From contig JAOZMN010000031.1 in the NCBI GenBank assembly GCA_029934265.1, positions 9,402-14,973 of the forward strand: a stretch of 5,572 nt of DNA, given 5' to 3'. The translations under genes and the position numbers were made by a program. Below are positions 1-5,547 of the stretch, one piece after another. Position 1 is the stretch's first letter, and every line of letters starts with the position of its first letter. This DNA comes from Bacteroidales bacterium (GTDB lineage Bacteria > Bacteroidota > Bacteroidia > Bacteroidales > JAADGE01). A model generated the notes under the pieces. It made no database searches. It was given only the letters and a program-made list of their open reading frames with translations, and was not told the origin of the DNA.

Positions 1-1
1 A

Positions 2-1981
2 AGTTTATTGGTCGGTTTTTTTTTCAATATAACGGCACAACCGGAAAATTTTGACAATTTTGATGTACTTAATTATAATATTGAAATAACGATTAAGCGA
101 TTGTCTGATAAAGAAATAACAGGGAAAACCGGAATTAAATTAGTTCCTGTAAAAGAAATAAAAACAATAAATTTAGATTTACTTGATTTTGAAATTAATC
201 AAATTTTTGTGTCCGGGAAAGAATATAAAAATTTTAATTATAAAAATAATAAAATAAAAATTACTTTCGATAAAAAAATGTCGCAGAAAGATACTTTAAA
301 TATTTCGATATTTTATAAGGGTAAACCCGGGAAAGACAAAAGATGGGGCGGCTTTTTTTTCGGAGATGACTATGCTTTTAATATAGGTGTGGGAATGTCG
401 GCAGACCCGCAGTGTTTTGGACGGGTTTGGTTTCCGTGTCATGATAATTTTACGGATAAAGCAACTTATAATTATAAAATAACTGTTCCTTATCCCTATG
501 TTGCAGTTTGTTCCGGAGTTTTTCAAAATAGAACAGATAATGAAACTGCGGAAACTACTACTTTTATATGGAAACAAAATCAAGAAATTTCAACTTATTT
601 GTCATCGGTTGCCATTGCAAAATATAAGGAGTTAAACCTGTTTCATTTTGGTATTTCAAAAAAAATTCCGATAAGTATTTATGTAACAGAAGACAGGCTT
701 CAAAAAGCTGAGGCTTCTTTTGAAAATCTCAGTAAATGTATTTCTGCTTATGAAAATTCTTACGGTGAGTACAGGTGGGATAGGGTAGGGTATGTCGGCG
801 TAAATTTTAATTCCGGAGCAATGGAACACGCTTGTAATATTGCTTATCCTAATTATGCGATAGACGGTACTTTAAAGAATGAAACTTTATATGCACACGA
901 ACTTGCTCACAGTTGGTTCGGAAATTTGGTTACTTGCAAAACACCTTCGGATATGTGGCTAAATGAAGGTTGGGCAAGATTTTCGGAAGCTGTTTTTACG
1001 GAAAATATTTACGGAAAAGAAGCGTATAAAAATTATATCAGGAATAACCACAAAAAAGTATTAGAATTGGCTCATGTTTATGATGGTGAATATTTGCCGG
1101 TTGCCGGAGTTTCGCATGAACATACTTACAGCAGTACGGTTTACAATAAAGGAGCAGATGTTGTTCATACCTTACGGAAATATATGGGAGACAGTTTGTT
1201 TTTTGCAACATCAAAGGCATATCTTGATAAGTTTGCTTATAAATCGGCATCTACTGAAGATTTAAAAAACTTTTTTTCGGAATATTCCGGAATTAATCTT
1301 GAAAATTTCTTTAAATCGTGGATTTATACAGCCGGATTTCCGCATTTTTCAATATCAAATTTTGAAAAAGATAAAAATAATATTGCAAAAATAACTATCG
1401 AACAAAGACTTAAAGCTCGGAAACTTTTTTCCGAAGACAATAAAATTGAACTTAGTTTTTTTAGTGATACGCTCGGAAGATTTGATACAACAGTTATATT
1501 TTCCGGTAAAGAACAAATTTATAATATCAAACTCCCGTTTGAAAGTAATAATGTCTTTTTAGATTTAGACGAAAAAATTTCGGACGCTTCAATTTCAAAT
1601 TATAAAATTGTAGATAAATCGGATATGTATATTTTTGAGAATACGAATTTTCGTATGCACGCCGGCAAACCGGATAAAAAAAGTATTGTAAATTGTGTAT
1701 ATCATTATCTTGGTGCGGGAAATACCGATTTTGAAATTTCAAAAGAACACTATTGGACAATTTCCGGTACTTCCGAAAATTTTAAAGGTGATGCTCTCTT
1801 TTATATCGACACAAAAGAACAAGGTATAAAATTAGATGTGAGAAAATTTAAACTTTATTATAGAAATTCACCGAAACAAAAATGGGAAAGTATAAATTTT
1901 ATGCTCAAAGCAAGAACCGATTCGAGAGCTTATTTTGTTGTCGAAAATTTTAAATTCGGGGAGTATTCGGTGGGAAAATGA
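2..1981 (+). CDS. M1-family zinc aminopeptidase, exported, 5' end missing
   Basis: This is a metallopeptidase of the M1 (aminopeptidase N-like) family, expected to remove N-terminal residues from peptides outside the cytoplasm. Counting residue 1 as the TTG codon at 8, the zinc motif HELAH is at 297-301 and the third zinc ligand is E320 in NEGW, giving the classic HExxH-x18-E. The exopeptidase motif is at 270-274 and reads GAMEH rather than GAMEN. Y379 in VYNKGAD is the expected transition-state tyrosine. FPCHDN (142-147) matches the usual segment before the catalytic domain. The frame is open to the left edge, and the first residues (LLVGFFFNITAQ) look like the end of a Sec signal peptide, so the true start lies outside the window and the TTG at 8 is unlikely to be used. 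Residues from about 559 to 657 form a separate C-terminal beta-rich region (YW at 582-583, closing GEYSVGK) similar to tails I recall on Bacteroidota M1 peptidases. I see no obvious type IX sorting domain. moaC follows after 18 bases. The family call is firm; the substrate is unknown. Confidence 0.93.
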   Translation, partial: SLLVGFFFNITAQPENFDNFDVLNYNIEITIKRLSDKEITGKTGIKLVPVKEIKTINLDLLDFEINQIFVSGKEYKNFNYKNNKIKITFDKKMSQKDTLNISIFYKGKPGKDKRWGGFFFGDDYAFNIGVGMSADPQCFGRVWFPCHDNFTDKATYNYKITVPYPYVAVCSGVFQNRTDNETAETTTFIWKQNQEISTYLSSVAIAKYKELNLFHFGISKKIPISIYVTEDRLQKAEASFENLSKCISAYENSYGEYRWDRVGYVGVNFNSGAMEHACNIAYPNYAIDGTLKNETLYAHELAHSWFGNLVTCKTPSDMWLNEGWARFSEAVFTENIYGKEAYKNYIRNNHKKVLELAHVYDGEYLPVAGVSHEHTYSSTVYNKGADVVHTLRKYMGDSLFFATSKAYLDKFAYKSASTEDLKNFFSEYSGINLENFFKSWIYTAGFPHFSISNFEKDKNNIAKITIEQRLKARKLFSEDNKIELSFFSDTLGRFDTTVIFSGKEQIYNIKLPFESNNVFLDLDEKISDASISNYKIVDKSDMYIFENTNFRMHAGKPDKKSIVNCVYHYLGAGNTDFEISKEHYWTISGTSENFKGDALFYIDTKEQGIKLDVRKFKLYYRNSPKQKWESINFMLKARTDSRAYFVVENFKFGEYSVGK

Positions 1982-1999
1982 TTATTAACAAAATAAAAT

Positions 2000-2458
2000 A
2001 TGAATAATAAATTAACACATATAAATTCCGCAGGTAAAGCTGCAATGGTGGACGTGGGCGATAAACCGGCACAAATAAGAATAGCAAAAGCCGAAGGTTT
2101 TATAAAATTAAATTCGGAAACCGTAAAATTAATTCGCCAAAATGACATGAAAAAAGGTGATGTACTTACAGTTGCTGAAATTGCGGGAATACAAGCGGCA
2201 AAACAAACGGCAAATTTAATTCCTCTGTGTCATACACTTTTAACTACAAAAGTTTCCGTAACAACCGAACTTAAAGACACCGGAGTTGCGGTGAAAAGTA
2301 TGGTGAAATGTATAGGGCAAACAGGAGTGGAAATGGAAGCCCTGACTGCTGCAAGTATTGCATTACTCACCATTTACGATATGTGTAAAGCCGTAGATAA
2401 AAGTATGGAAATAACCGGAATAACACTTAAAGAAAAAACTAAAACAGATGTTCAATAA
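2000..2458 (+). CDS. moaC: Cyclic pyranopterin monophosphate synthase MoaC
   Basis: MoaC acts with MoaA in the first step of molybdenum-cofactor synthesis, converting the 3',8-cyclo-GTP product of MoaA into cyclic pyranopterin monophosphate in the cytoplasm. The 152-residue protein shows the family signatures in order: LTHIN and AMVDVGDK (residues 5-22), MKKGDVLTVAEIAGIQAAKQT (about 50-70), LIPLCH (73-78), TGVEMEAL (108-115) and LTIYDMCKAVDKSM (123-136). The expected catalytic or binding residues are present: K51/K52, H78, E111/E113, D127 and K130. Length is close to that usual for MoaC (about 155-165). Two departures stand out. LCH is followed by T79 where proline is usual, and the end (EKTKTDVQ) lacks the common GGKSG-type tail. 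The ATG at 2000 is the natural start, since the LTH segment lies almost at the N-terminus. No Shine-Dalgarno sequence is seen, as expected for Bacteroidota. It lies 18 bases after the peptidase and 20 before the lipoprotein. No other moa or mod gene is in the window. Confidence 0.95.
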   Translation: MNNKLTHINSAGKAAMVDVGDKPAQIRIAKAEGFIKLNSETVKLIRQNDMKKGDVLTVAEIAGIQAAKQTANLIPLCHTLLTTKVSVTTELKDTGVAVKSMVKCIGQTGVEMEALTAASIALLTIYDMCKAVDKSMEITGITLKEKTKTDVQ

Positions 2459-2478
2459 ACCCTAAAATTAATTATATT

Positions 2479-3318
2479 ATGAGAAAAATTACACTTTACT
2501 TGTCAGCTATTTGTTTTTCTATATTTTTAATCTCATCTTGCGAAAACGGAAAAACAAAAGAGGAAAATACCGACATCAAAAATGATACTGTTACGGAAGA
2601 AAAAACACCGGAAAAGGAAGTGGTGAAAGATAAGCCTTCGTATCCTATATCTACGCCTTATGAAACTTGTGAGCAACTGCAAAAAGCCGGCGGAAAATTC
2701 TCCGGTGATTTAATAAATCCGACAACAAATTCCGACAAATATTTATCGGATAAAGATAAGGCTTTAAATCTTGGAATTTACGGTACGGATTTGGGATATT
2801 CCGGAGTTTTCGATAAAACCGAAAAAGTTAAAGAATATTTTATTATTTCCAAAAAACTTGCAGATGACATTAACATAAATACGGAGTTTACAAGAACAAT
2901 AGATGAGAAAATTGAGAATAAACTTTCTAACAAGGAAGCGGTTAAAGATGTTATAACACAATCATATCAAGATGTTTTCGAGTATCTTAACGATAATGAA
3001 AAAGGTGAAATAGCGGTATTTGTACTTTATGGCGGCTGGATTGAAACGCTTTATATATCAACCCATGCACCAATTATTGCAAAAGATGATACTAAAATTC
3101 TCAGAATAATTGCTAAACAAGAAGTTTCATATAATTTATTGTTTTCTCTTATCGAAATATTCAGCGATAATAAAGATGTTGCTGAAATTTTAACGGAAAT
3201 GGAAACTCTGGGTAATATTTTTAACAGTATTGAAGATAAGGCATTGACAGAAAAACAGTTAGATGAACTTGCCGATGATGTAAAAAAAATAAGAAATAGA
3301 ATCGTTTTGAGTAAATAA
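2479..3318 (+). CDS. Conserved lipoprotein of unknown function
   Basis: A 279-residue predicted lipoprotein. It begins with MRK, a hydrophobic stretch (residues 5-18) and a lipobox ISSC with the lipidated cysteine at position 21, so signal peptidase II should cleave it and leave it anchored to a membrane. Residues 22-53 are a lysine/glutamate-rich linker. The folded part starts near 59 and is mostly predicted helical. KALNLGIYGTDLGYSGVF (94-111), the GGWIETLYIST segment (185-195) and the closing LADDVKKIRNRIV (264-276) resemble a widespread uncharacterised Bacteroidota lipoprotein family as I remember it. No catalytic motif is visible. It is the last gene of the run with the peptidase and moaC, starting 20 bases after moaC, and its stop codon is embedded in a small hairpin. 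The reading frame, start and lipoprotein nature are well supported; the function is unknown. Confidence 0.88.
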   Translation: MRKITLYLSAICFSIFLISSCENGKTKEENTDIKNDTVTEEKTPEKEVVKDKPSYPISTPYETCEQLQKAGGKFSGDLINPTTNSDKYLSDKDKALNLGIYGTDLGYSGVFDKTEKVKEYFIISKKLADDININTEFTRTIDEKIENKLSNKEAVKDVITQSYQDVFEYLNDNEKGEIAVFVLYGGWIETLYISTHAPIIAKDDTKILRIIAKQEVSYNLLFSLIEIFSDNKDVAEILTEMETLGNIFNSIEDKALTEKQLDELADDVKKIRNRIVLSK

Positions 3319-3352
3319 GGTCTTTGACCTTTTAATGTAGCAAGGCTATATT
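3317..3352 (+). repeat. Two tandem mini-hairpins on the lipoprotein stop codon; possible terminator
   Basis: The first is a perfect 6-bp palindrome, AAGGTC-TTT-GACCTT (3317-3331), whose left arm uses the last two bases of the TAA stop codon. The second is an 8-bp stem with one G-T pair, AATGTAGC-AAG-GCTATATT (3334-3352). Both have 3-base loops, and their centres are 19 bases apart. They could end the upstream transcript, but the T-run after the first stem is short and interrupted, so a terminator role is only possible. The first arm pair recurs exactly at 4825-4839 with a different loop. Confidence 0.55.
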
Positions 3353-3395
3353 TATAAAATGTAGTACAAAATTCATTTCGTCTTTTAATTTATTG

Positions 3396-3403
3396 TAAAT
3401 TAG
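3396..3403 (+). promoter_or_regulatory. Weak Bacteroidota-type -7 element upstream of rnhB
   Basis: TAAATTAG matches the Bacteroidota -7 consensus TAnnTTTG at all but one position. A -33 element is poor: only TTTCG (3376-3380) lies at about the right distance. If used, transcription would begin near 3410, giving an rnhB leader of about 135 bases. This is a low-confidence call made because the gap must hold a promoter if the hairpins at 3317-3352 end the upstream transcript. Confidence 0.3.
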
Positions 3404-3418
3404 CGAAATAAATTTCGC
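3403..3418. promoter_or_regulatory. Perfect 7-bp inverted repeat, possible operator
   Basis: GCGAAAT-AA-ATTTCGC is a perfect inverted repeat with a 2-base centre. It overlaps the last base of the weak -7 element, where a repressor site or the 5' end of the rnhB transcript would lie. Two bases are too few for an unstrained RNA loop, although opening one pair gives a 4-base loop, so a protein-binding dyad is at least as likely as a hairpin. No regulator gene is present in the window. Confidence 0.35.
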
Positions 3419-3420
3419 AT

Positions 3421-3443
3421 TACTGTTTTGGACGTACTGTTTT
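3421..3443 (+). repeat. Short direct repeat TACTGTTTT, two copies
   Basis: TACTGTTTT occurs at 3421-3429 and again at 3435-3443, a 14-base period. The rest of the gap up to the rnhB start (3444-3545) holds a small hairpin, CAGAC-GGAG-GTCTG (3509-3522), and nothing else I recognise. The longest start-to-stop run I noticed there on the plus strand is seven codons (3500-3523), which I do not regard as a gene. Confidence 0.4.
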
Positions 3444-3545
3444 TTGACTTTAAAGACAGACACTAATTAAAAAGTTGTGCAAGCGTATAGCGAGTAGGAA
3501 TGTTAAAACAGACGGAGGTCTGAATTTCGACAAAGTTCTGCATTT

Positions 3546-4145
3546 ATGAAAACAAAATTAAAAAGTTATTGTAACCAAAATTTAATTGAAGCCGGTTGCG
3601 ACGAAGCCGGACGAGGTTGCTTGGCGGGTCCTGTTTTTGCGGCGGCGGTTATTCTTCCGAAAAATTTTGAACATAATTTACTGAACGATTCCAAAAAACT
3701 AACCGATAAACAGCGGAGAGAATTACGACCTTTAATAATTAAAAATGCTGTCAGCTATGCTGTTGCACAAGTTGATAATGGTGAAATAGATAAACTAAAT
3801 ATCCTGAATGCCTCCATAAAAGCAATGCAAAAAGCGGTGGAGAGATTAAAAATAAAACCGGCACACCTTATAATAGACGGAAACCGATTTCATAAATATA
3901 AAATTCCGCATACTTGCATAATAAAAGGTGATGCAAAATATTATTCCATAGCGGCAGCATCAATTCTTGCCAAAACTTTTCGTGATGATTATATGATAAA
4001 ACTTCATGAAAAATTTCCTTTTTATTCTTGGGATAAAAATAAAGGTTATCCTACAAAAGCTCACAGAGAGGGAATAAGAAATCACGGAATTACCTCCTAT
4101 CATCGAAAAACTTTCAGATTATTACCCGAGCCTACTTTGTTTTAA
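3546..4145 (+). CDS. rnhB: Ribonuclease HII
   Basis: RNase HII cuts the RNA strand of RNA-DNA hybrids and starts removal of single ribonucleotides misincorporated in chromosomal DNA. The 199-residue protein carries the complete signature. GCDEAGRG (17-24) supplies D19 and E20 and the G-R-G loop, DSKKLT is at 48-53, IIDGN (109-113) gives D111, and KGDAKYYSIAAASILAK (127-143) gives D129. These are the four acidic metal-binding residues of the family. GYPTKAH (167-173) contains the tyrosine of the ribonucleotide-recognition motif. GRGCLAGPV has cysteine where GRGPLAGPV is common, a variant I associate with Bacteroidota. The length is normal. The ATG at 3546 is the only sensible start, since an in-frame TAG lies at 3495-3497 and the catalytic motif begins 17 codons in. 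The last 14 bases overlap, on the opposite strand, the end of the DUF2617 gene. Confidence 0.96.
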   Translation: MKTKLKSYCNQNLIEAGCDEAGRGCLAGPVFAAAVILPKNFEHNLLNDSKKLTDKQRRELRPLIIKNAVSYAVAQVDNGEIDKLNILNASIKAMQKAVERLKIKPAHLIIDGNRFHKYKIPHTCIIKGDAKYYSIAAASILAKTFRDDYMIKLHEKFPFYSWDKNKGYPTKAHREGIRNHGITSYHRKTFRLLPEPTLF

Positions 4146-4638
4146 GCAACTTAGTTTTCGAATAAATTACAGATTTATATTCAGGATAAGTATGCCAAGT
4201 TTTCAGAATGAAATTATCTTTATTGTTTTCAAAATTCAGAGCTGTTATTGCCGAGTTATTACAAAAAGCATGAAATAAATTTTTATCATTATTTAGAAGT
4301 GATTTTTCAAAATCAAAAAATAATTTTTTGTCAGAAAAATTAGTCGTTTTTGTGAAAAAATGATAATCAAAAAAAATAAAATTATGTTTGTAATTAAAAT
4401 TCGGATATGCTTGTTTACAACAAATAAAGCTTTCGTTTTTCGGTTTCTCTTCCGTACAAGTCAATAATTCGAAAAAAAAACCTTCCAATTTGAAATAATG
4501 AGAGCTGCCGATAATTGCAAGTTCTGATTTTCCGAAACAAGTTTTTAAATTAATTTTTTTAAGTATTTTAAAATTAACATTTTCGAATCCGTTTCCGGAT
4601 AAGTAATAGCTTAAATAATTCGGATTTGAATGATGCAT
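4132..4638 (-). CDS. DUF2617-family protein, function unknown
   Basis: A 168-residue protein of no known function that I place in the DUF2617 family from remembered conserved features. LAIIGSSHYFKLEGFFFELLTC (from residue 40) corresponds to the family LGASH segment. Near the end, AITAL (130-134) followed by KTWHTYPE (146-153) corresponds to the strongly conserved TAL...WRTWHAYPQ. The roughly 40 residues before GSSH and the short tail after TWHTYPE fit a complete family member. There is no signal peptide or membrane segment, so a cytoplasmic location is likely. The frame stays open upstream to a stop at 4693-4695 but contains no earlier ATG, so the ATG at 4638 is chosen. The gene is rich in Phe, Lys and Asn, with A8 and A9 runs on the plus strand. 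It converges with rnhB, overlapping by 14 bases, and is divergent from the DUF4178 gene. The conserved TWHTYP core argues that this is a real gene and not an antisense artefact. Confidence 0.8.
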   Translation of the reverse strand: MHHSNPNYLSYYLSGNGFENVNFKILKKINLKTCFGKSELAIIGSSHYFKLEGFFFELLTCTEEKPKNESFICCKQAYPNFNYKHNFIFFDYHFFTKTTNFSDKKLFFDFEKSLLNNDKNLFHAFCNNSAITALNFENNKDNFILKTWHTYPEYKSVIYSKTKLLKTK

Positions 4639-4679
4639 GGAAATTTGTAAGTTAAATAATCGAACAATTATATTTTTTA

Positions 4680-4687
4680 CAAAAGTA
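4680..4687 (-). promoter_or_regulatory. Candidate -7 element for the DUF2617 gene
   Basis: On the minus strand these bases read TACTTTTG, a full match to the Bacteroidota -7 consensus TAnnTTTG. It lies 41 bases upstream of the ATG, which would give a leader of about 35 bases. I could not find a -33 TTG at the usual spacing; the nearest TTTG (plus-strand CAAA at 4699-4702) is only 11 bases away. Confidence 0.45.
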
Positions 4688-4730
4688 CTTTTTTATTTCA
4701 AAAAAAAATTTTATATTAGCGGAATGTTTA

Positions 4731-4758
4731 TTGATAAATTTTCAGATATATAGATTTG
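4731..4758 (+). promoter_or_regulatory. Bacteroidota-type promoter for the DUF4178 gene
   Basis: TTG at 4731-4733 is followed after 17 bases by TAGATTTG (4751-4758), a full match to the -7 consensus TAnnTTTG. Spacing is slightly short but plausible for the -33/-7 pair of the Bacteroidota housekeeping sigma factor. Transcription would begin near 4763-4766, exactly where the first mini-hairpin begins, leaving a leader of about 95 bases before the ATG at 4859. Confidence 0.6.
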
Positions 4759-4763
4759 TTTTG

Positions 4764-4839
4764 TTAAGAGGTTGAAGATCTTTTAATTATTGATATTTTA
4801 TAAATACGGTTTTGTCCCGTTAAAAAGGTCGAAGACCTT
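4764..4839 (+). repeat. Array of mini-hairpins in the DUF4178 gene leader
   Basis: Three short palindromes follow one another. The first (4764-4786) has a 10-bp stem with three G-T pairs, a core of AGGTT-GAA-GATCT and loop GAA (4774-4776). The second is a weak ACGG/CCGT pair spanning 4806-4820. The third is a perfect 6-bp stem, AAGGTC-GAA-GACCTT (4825-4839). Their centres (4775, 4813, 4832) are 38 and 19 bases apart. The first and third share the GAA loop and differ at stem positions that remain pairable, which suggests related elements. They would lie in the 5' leader if the promoter at 4731-4758 is real. Confidence 0.55.
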
Positions 4840-4850
4840 AACTAAGTTAA
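4838..4850 (+). promoter_or_regulatory. Alternative pairing segment before the DUF4178 start
   Basis: TTAAC-TAA-GTTAA is a 5-bp inverted repeat ending 8 bases before the ATG at 4859. Its left arm overlaps the right arm of the 4825-4839 hairpin. It could also pair with an upstream GTTAA at 4819-4823, extending that hairpin across a small bulge of A residues. The two pairings exclude each other. The pairs are A/T-rich and weak, so this is only suggestive of a leader switch. Confidence 0.3.
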
Positions 4851-4858
4851 ATTTACAG

Positions 4859-5512
4859 ATGGCTTTTAAAAATTTTAACTGTCCCGCTTGCGGAGCACCA
4901 TTGGAATTGGAATACAGATTTTCTCAAATGGTAGTTTGTCCGTATTGCGACCAAACTTCGCATCTTGCCGGCGAAGGACTTGAAGCACAAGGCGAGAAAG
5001 TAAAACTGTCCGATTACGGTTCGAGTTTTTCCGTAGGAGCAACCGGCACCGTTTTTGACATCGGTTTTAAGGTATTCGGACGTATCAGATTTGAATATCC
5101 CGATGGTTTTTGGGACGAATGGCTTTTGAGATTGGAAAATGAACCCGAAAAAGAATATTGGCTTCAAGAAGATGAAGGTGATTATATTCTTTTTGAAAAA
5201 AGTGAAACACTTCCGGAAAATCCCGATTTTGCAAGTGCAAAAGTGGGCAGTGCAATGAGGTTTGGAGAGTTTCAAATTTTCATTTCGGAAAAAAACACTG
5301 CAAAAATAGTTGGAGGAGAAGGAGAACTTCCGCATAGAGTAATTCCGGGCGAACAAGCAGATTTTGTAGATGGAATTATTTATGGAAAAGGAGTCCCTAC
5401 AAGTCTTGAATTTTTACCGAATAATCAACTTGCATTTTATTACGGAAAAAAAGCAGTAACTCTAAGCGATTTTAAATTTCCCGAAAAACCGGAAAATCCT
5501 TACACGGCATAA
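4859..5512 (+). CDS. Zinc-ribbon and DUF4178 domain protein
   Basis: A 217-residue protein of unknown function. Residues 8-30 form a zinc ribbon with two CxxC pairs, CPAC (C8, C11) and CPYC (C27, C30), 15 residues apart. The rest matches DUF4178 as I remember it: a V-K-L-S-D-Y-G lead-in (about 48-54), a glycine-rich GATGTVFDIGFKVFGRIRFEY segment (from 60), WDEW (85-88) and YWLQEDEGDY (100-109). These are followed by a second beta-rich half with VDGIIYGKG and a final strand before a proline-rich tail. No signal peptide or membrane segment is seen, so it is probably cytoplasmic. Translation could formally start at TTG 4790, but that would put the hairpin array inside the coding region and add a residue string unlike the family. 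The ATG at 4859, just before the zinc ribbon, is preferred. In other genomes I recall DUF4178 proteins near PspA-like or polyamine-synthesis-like stress genes, but none is visible here. The domain call is good and the function unknown. Confidence 0.88.
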   Translation: MAFKNFNCPACGAPLELEYRFSQMVVCPYCDQTSHLAGEGLEAQGEKVKLSDYGSSFSVGATGTVFDIGFKVFGRIRFEYPDGFWDEWLLRLENEPEKEYWLQEDEGDYILFEKSETLPENPDFASAKVGSAMRFGEFQIFISEKNTAKIVGGEGELPHRVIPGEQADFVDGIIYGKGVPTSLEFLPNNQLAFYYGKKAVTLSDFKFPEKPENPYTA

Positions 5513-5532
5513 ATAAAGAGTTCGGTATAAAA

Positions 5533-5547
5533 AGACCCTTAGGGTTT
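5533..5547 (+). repeat. Mini-hairpin after the DUF4178 gene
   Basis: AAGACCC is followed by loop TTA and then GGGTTT. The six-pair stem (one G-T) runs from 5533 to 5547, 20 bases after the stop codon. It has the same 15-base size and 3-base loop as the hairpins at 3317 and 4825 but a different stem sequence. It is not followed by a T-run, so a terminator role is weak. The next gene, if close, lies outside the window. Confidence 0.45.

Noticed and set aside
8..10. TTG at 8 as the true start of the M1 peptidase
   Set aside because: The frame continues open to the window edge and the visible N-terminus looks like the end of a signal peptide, so the gene almost certainly begins further left.
296..583. 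Minus-strand open frame of 95 codons inside the peptidase gene
   Set aside because: No motif, and it lies wholly antisense to a well-conserved M1 peptidase segment.
1930..2148. Minus-strand open frame spanning the peptidase-moaC junction
   Set aside because: It is antisense to the conserved N-terminus of MoaC and has no recognisable features.
3317..3352. CRISPR array or tRNA in the hairpin-bearing gaps
   Set aside because: The palindromes are too short and variable for CRISPR repeats, no spacer structure exists, and no cloverleaf can be drawn.
3514..3518. GGAGG as a Shine-Dalgarno site for rnhB
   Set aside because: It lies 27 bases upstream of the ATG, too far to act, and is part of the CAGAC/GTCTG hairpin. 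The other genes here also lack such sites.
4790..4858. TTG-initiated extension of the DUF4178 gene, adding 23 residues
   Set aside because: It would place the start inside the hairpin array and add residues unlike the family; the ATG at 4859 lies immediately before the zinc ribbon.
4853..5356. Minus-strand open frame of 167 codons opposite the DUF4178 gene
   Set aside because: Its composition (Phe, Lys and Cys rich, no recognisable motif) is that of an antisense shadow, and the plus strand carries a clear domain protein.
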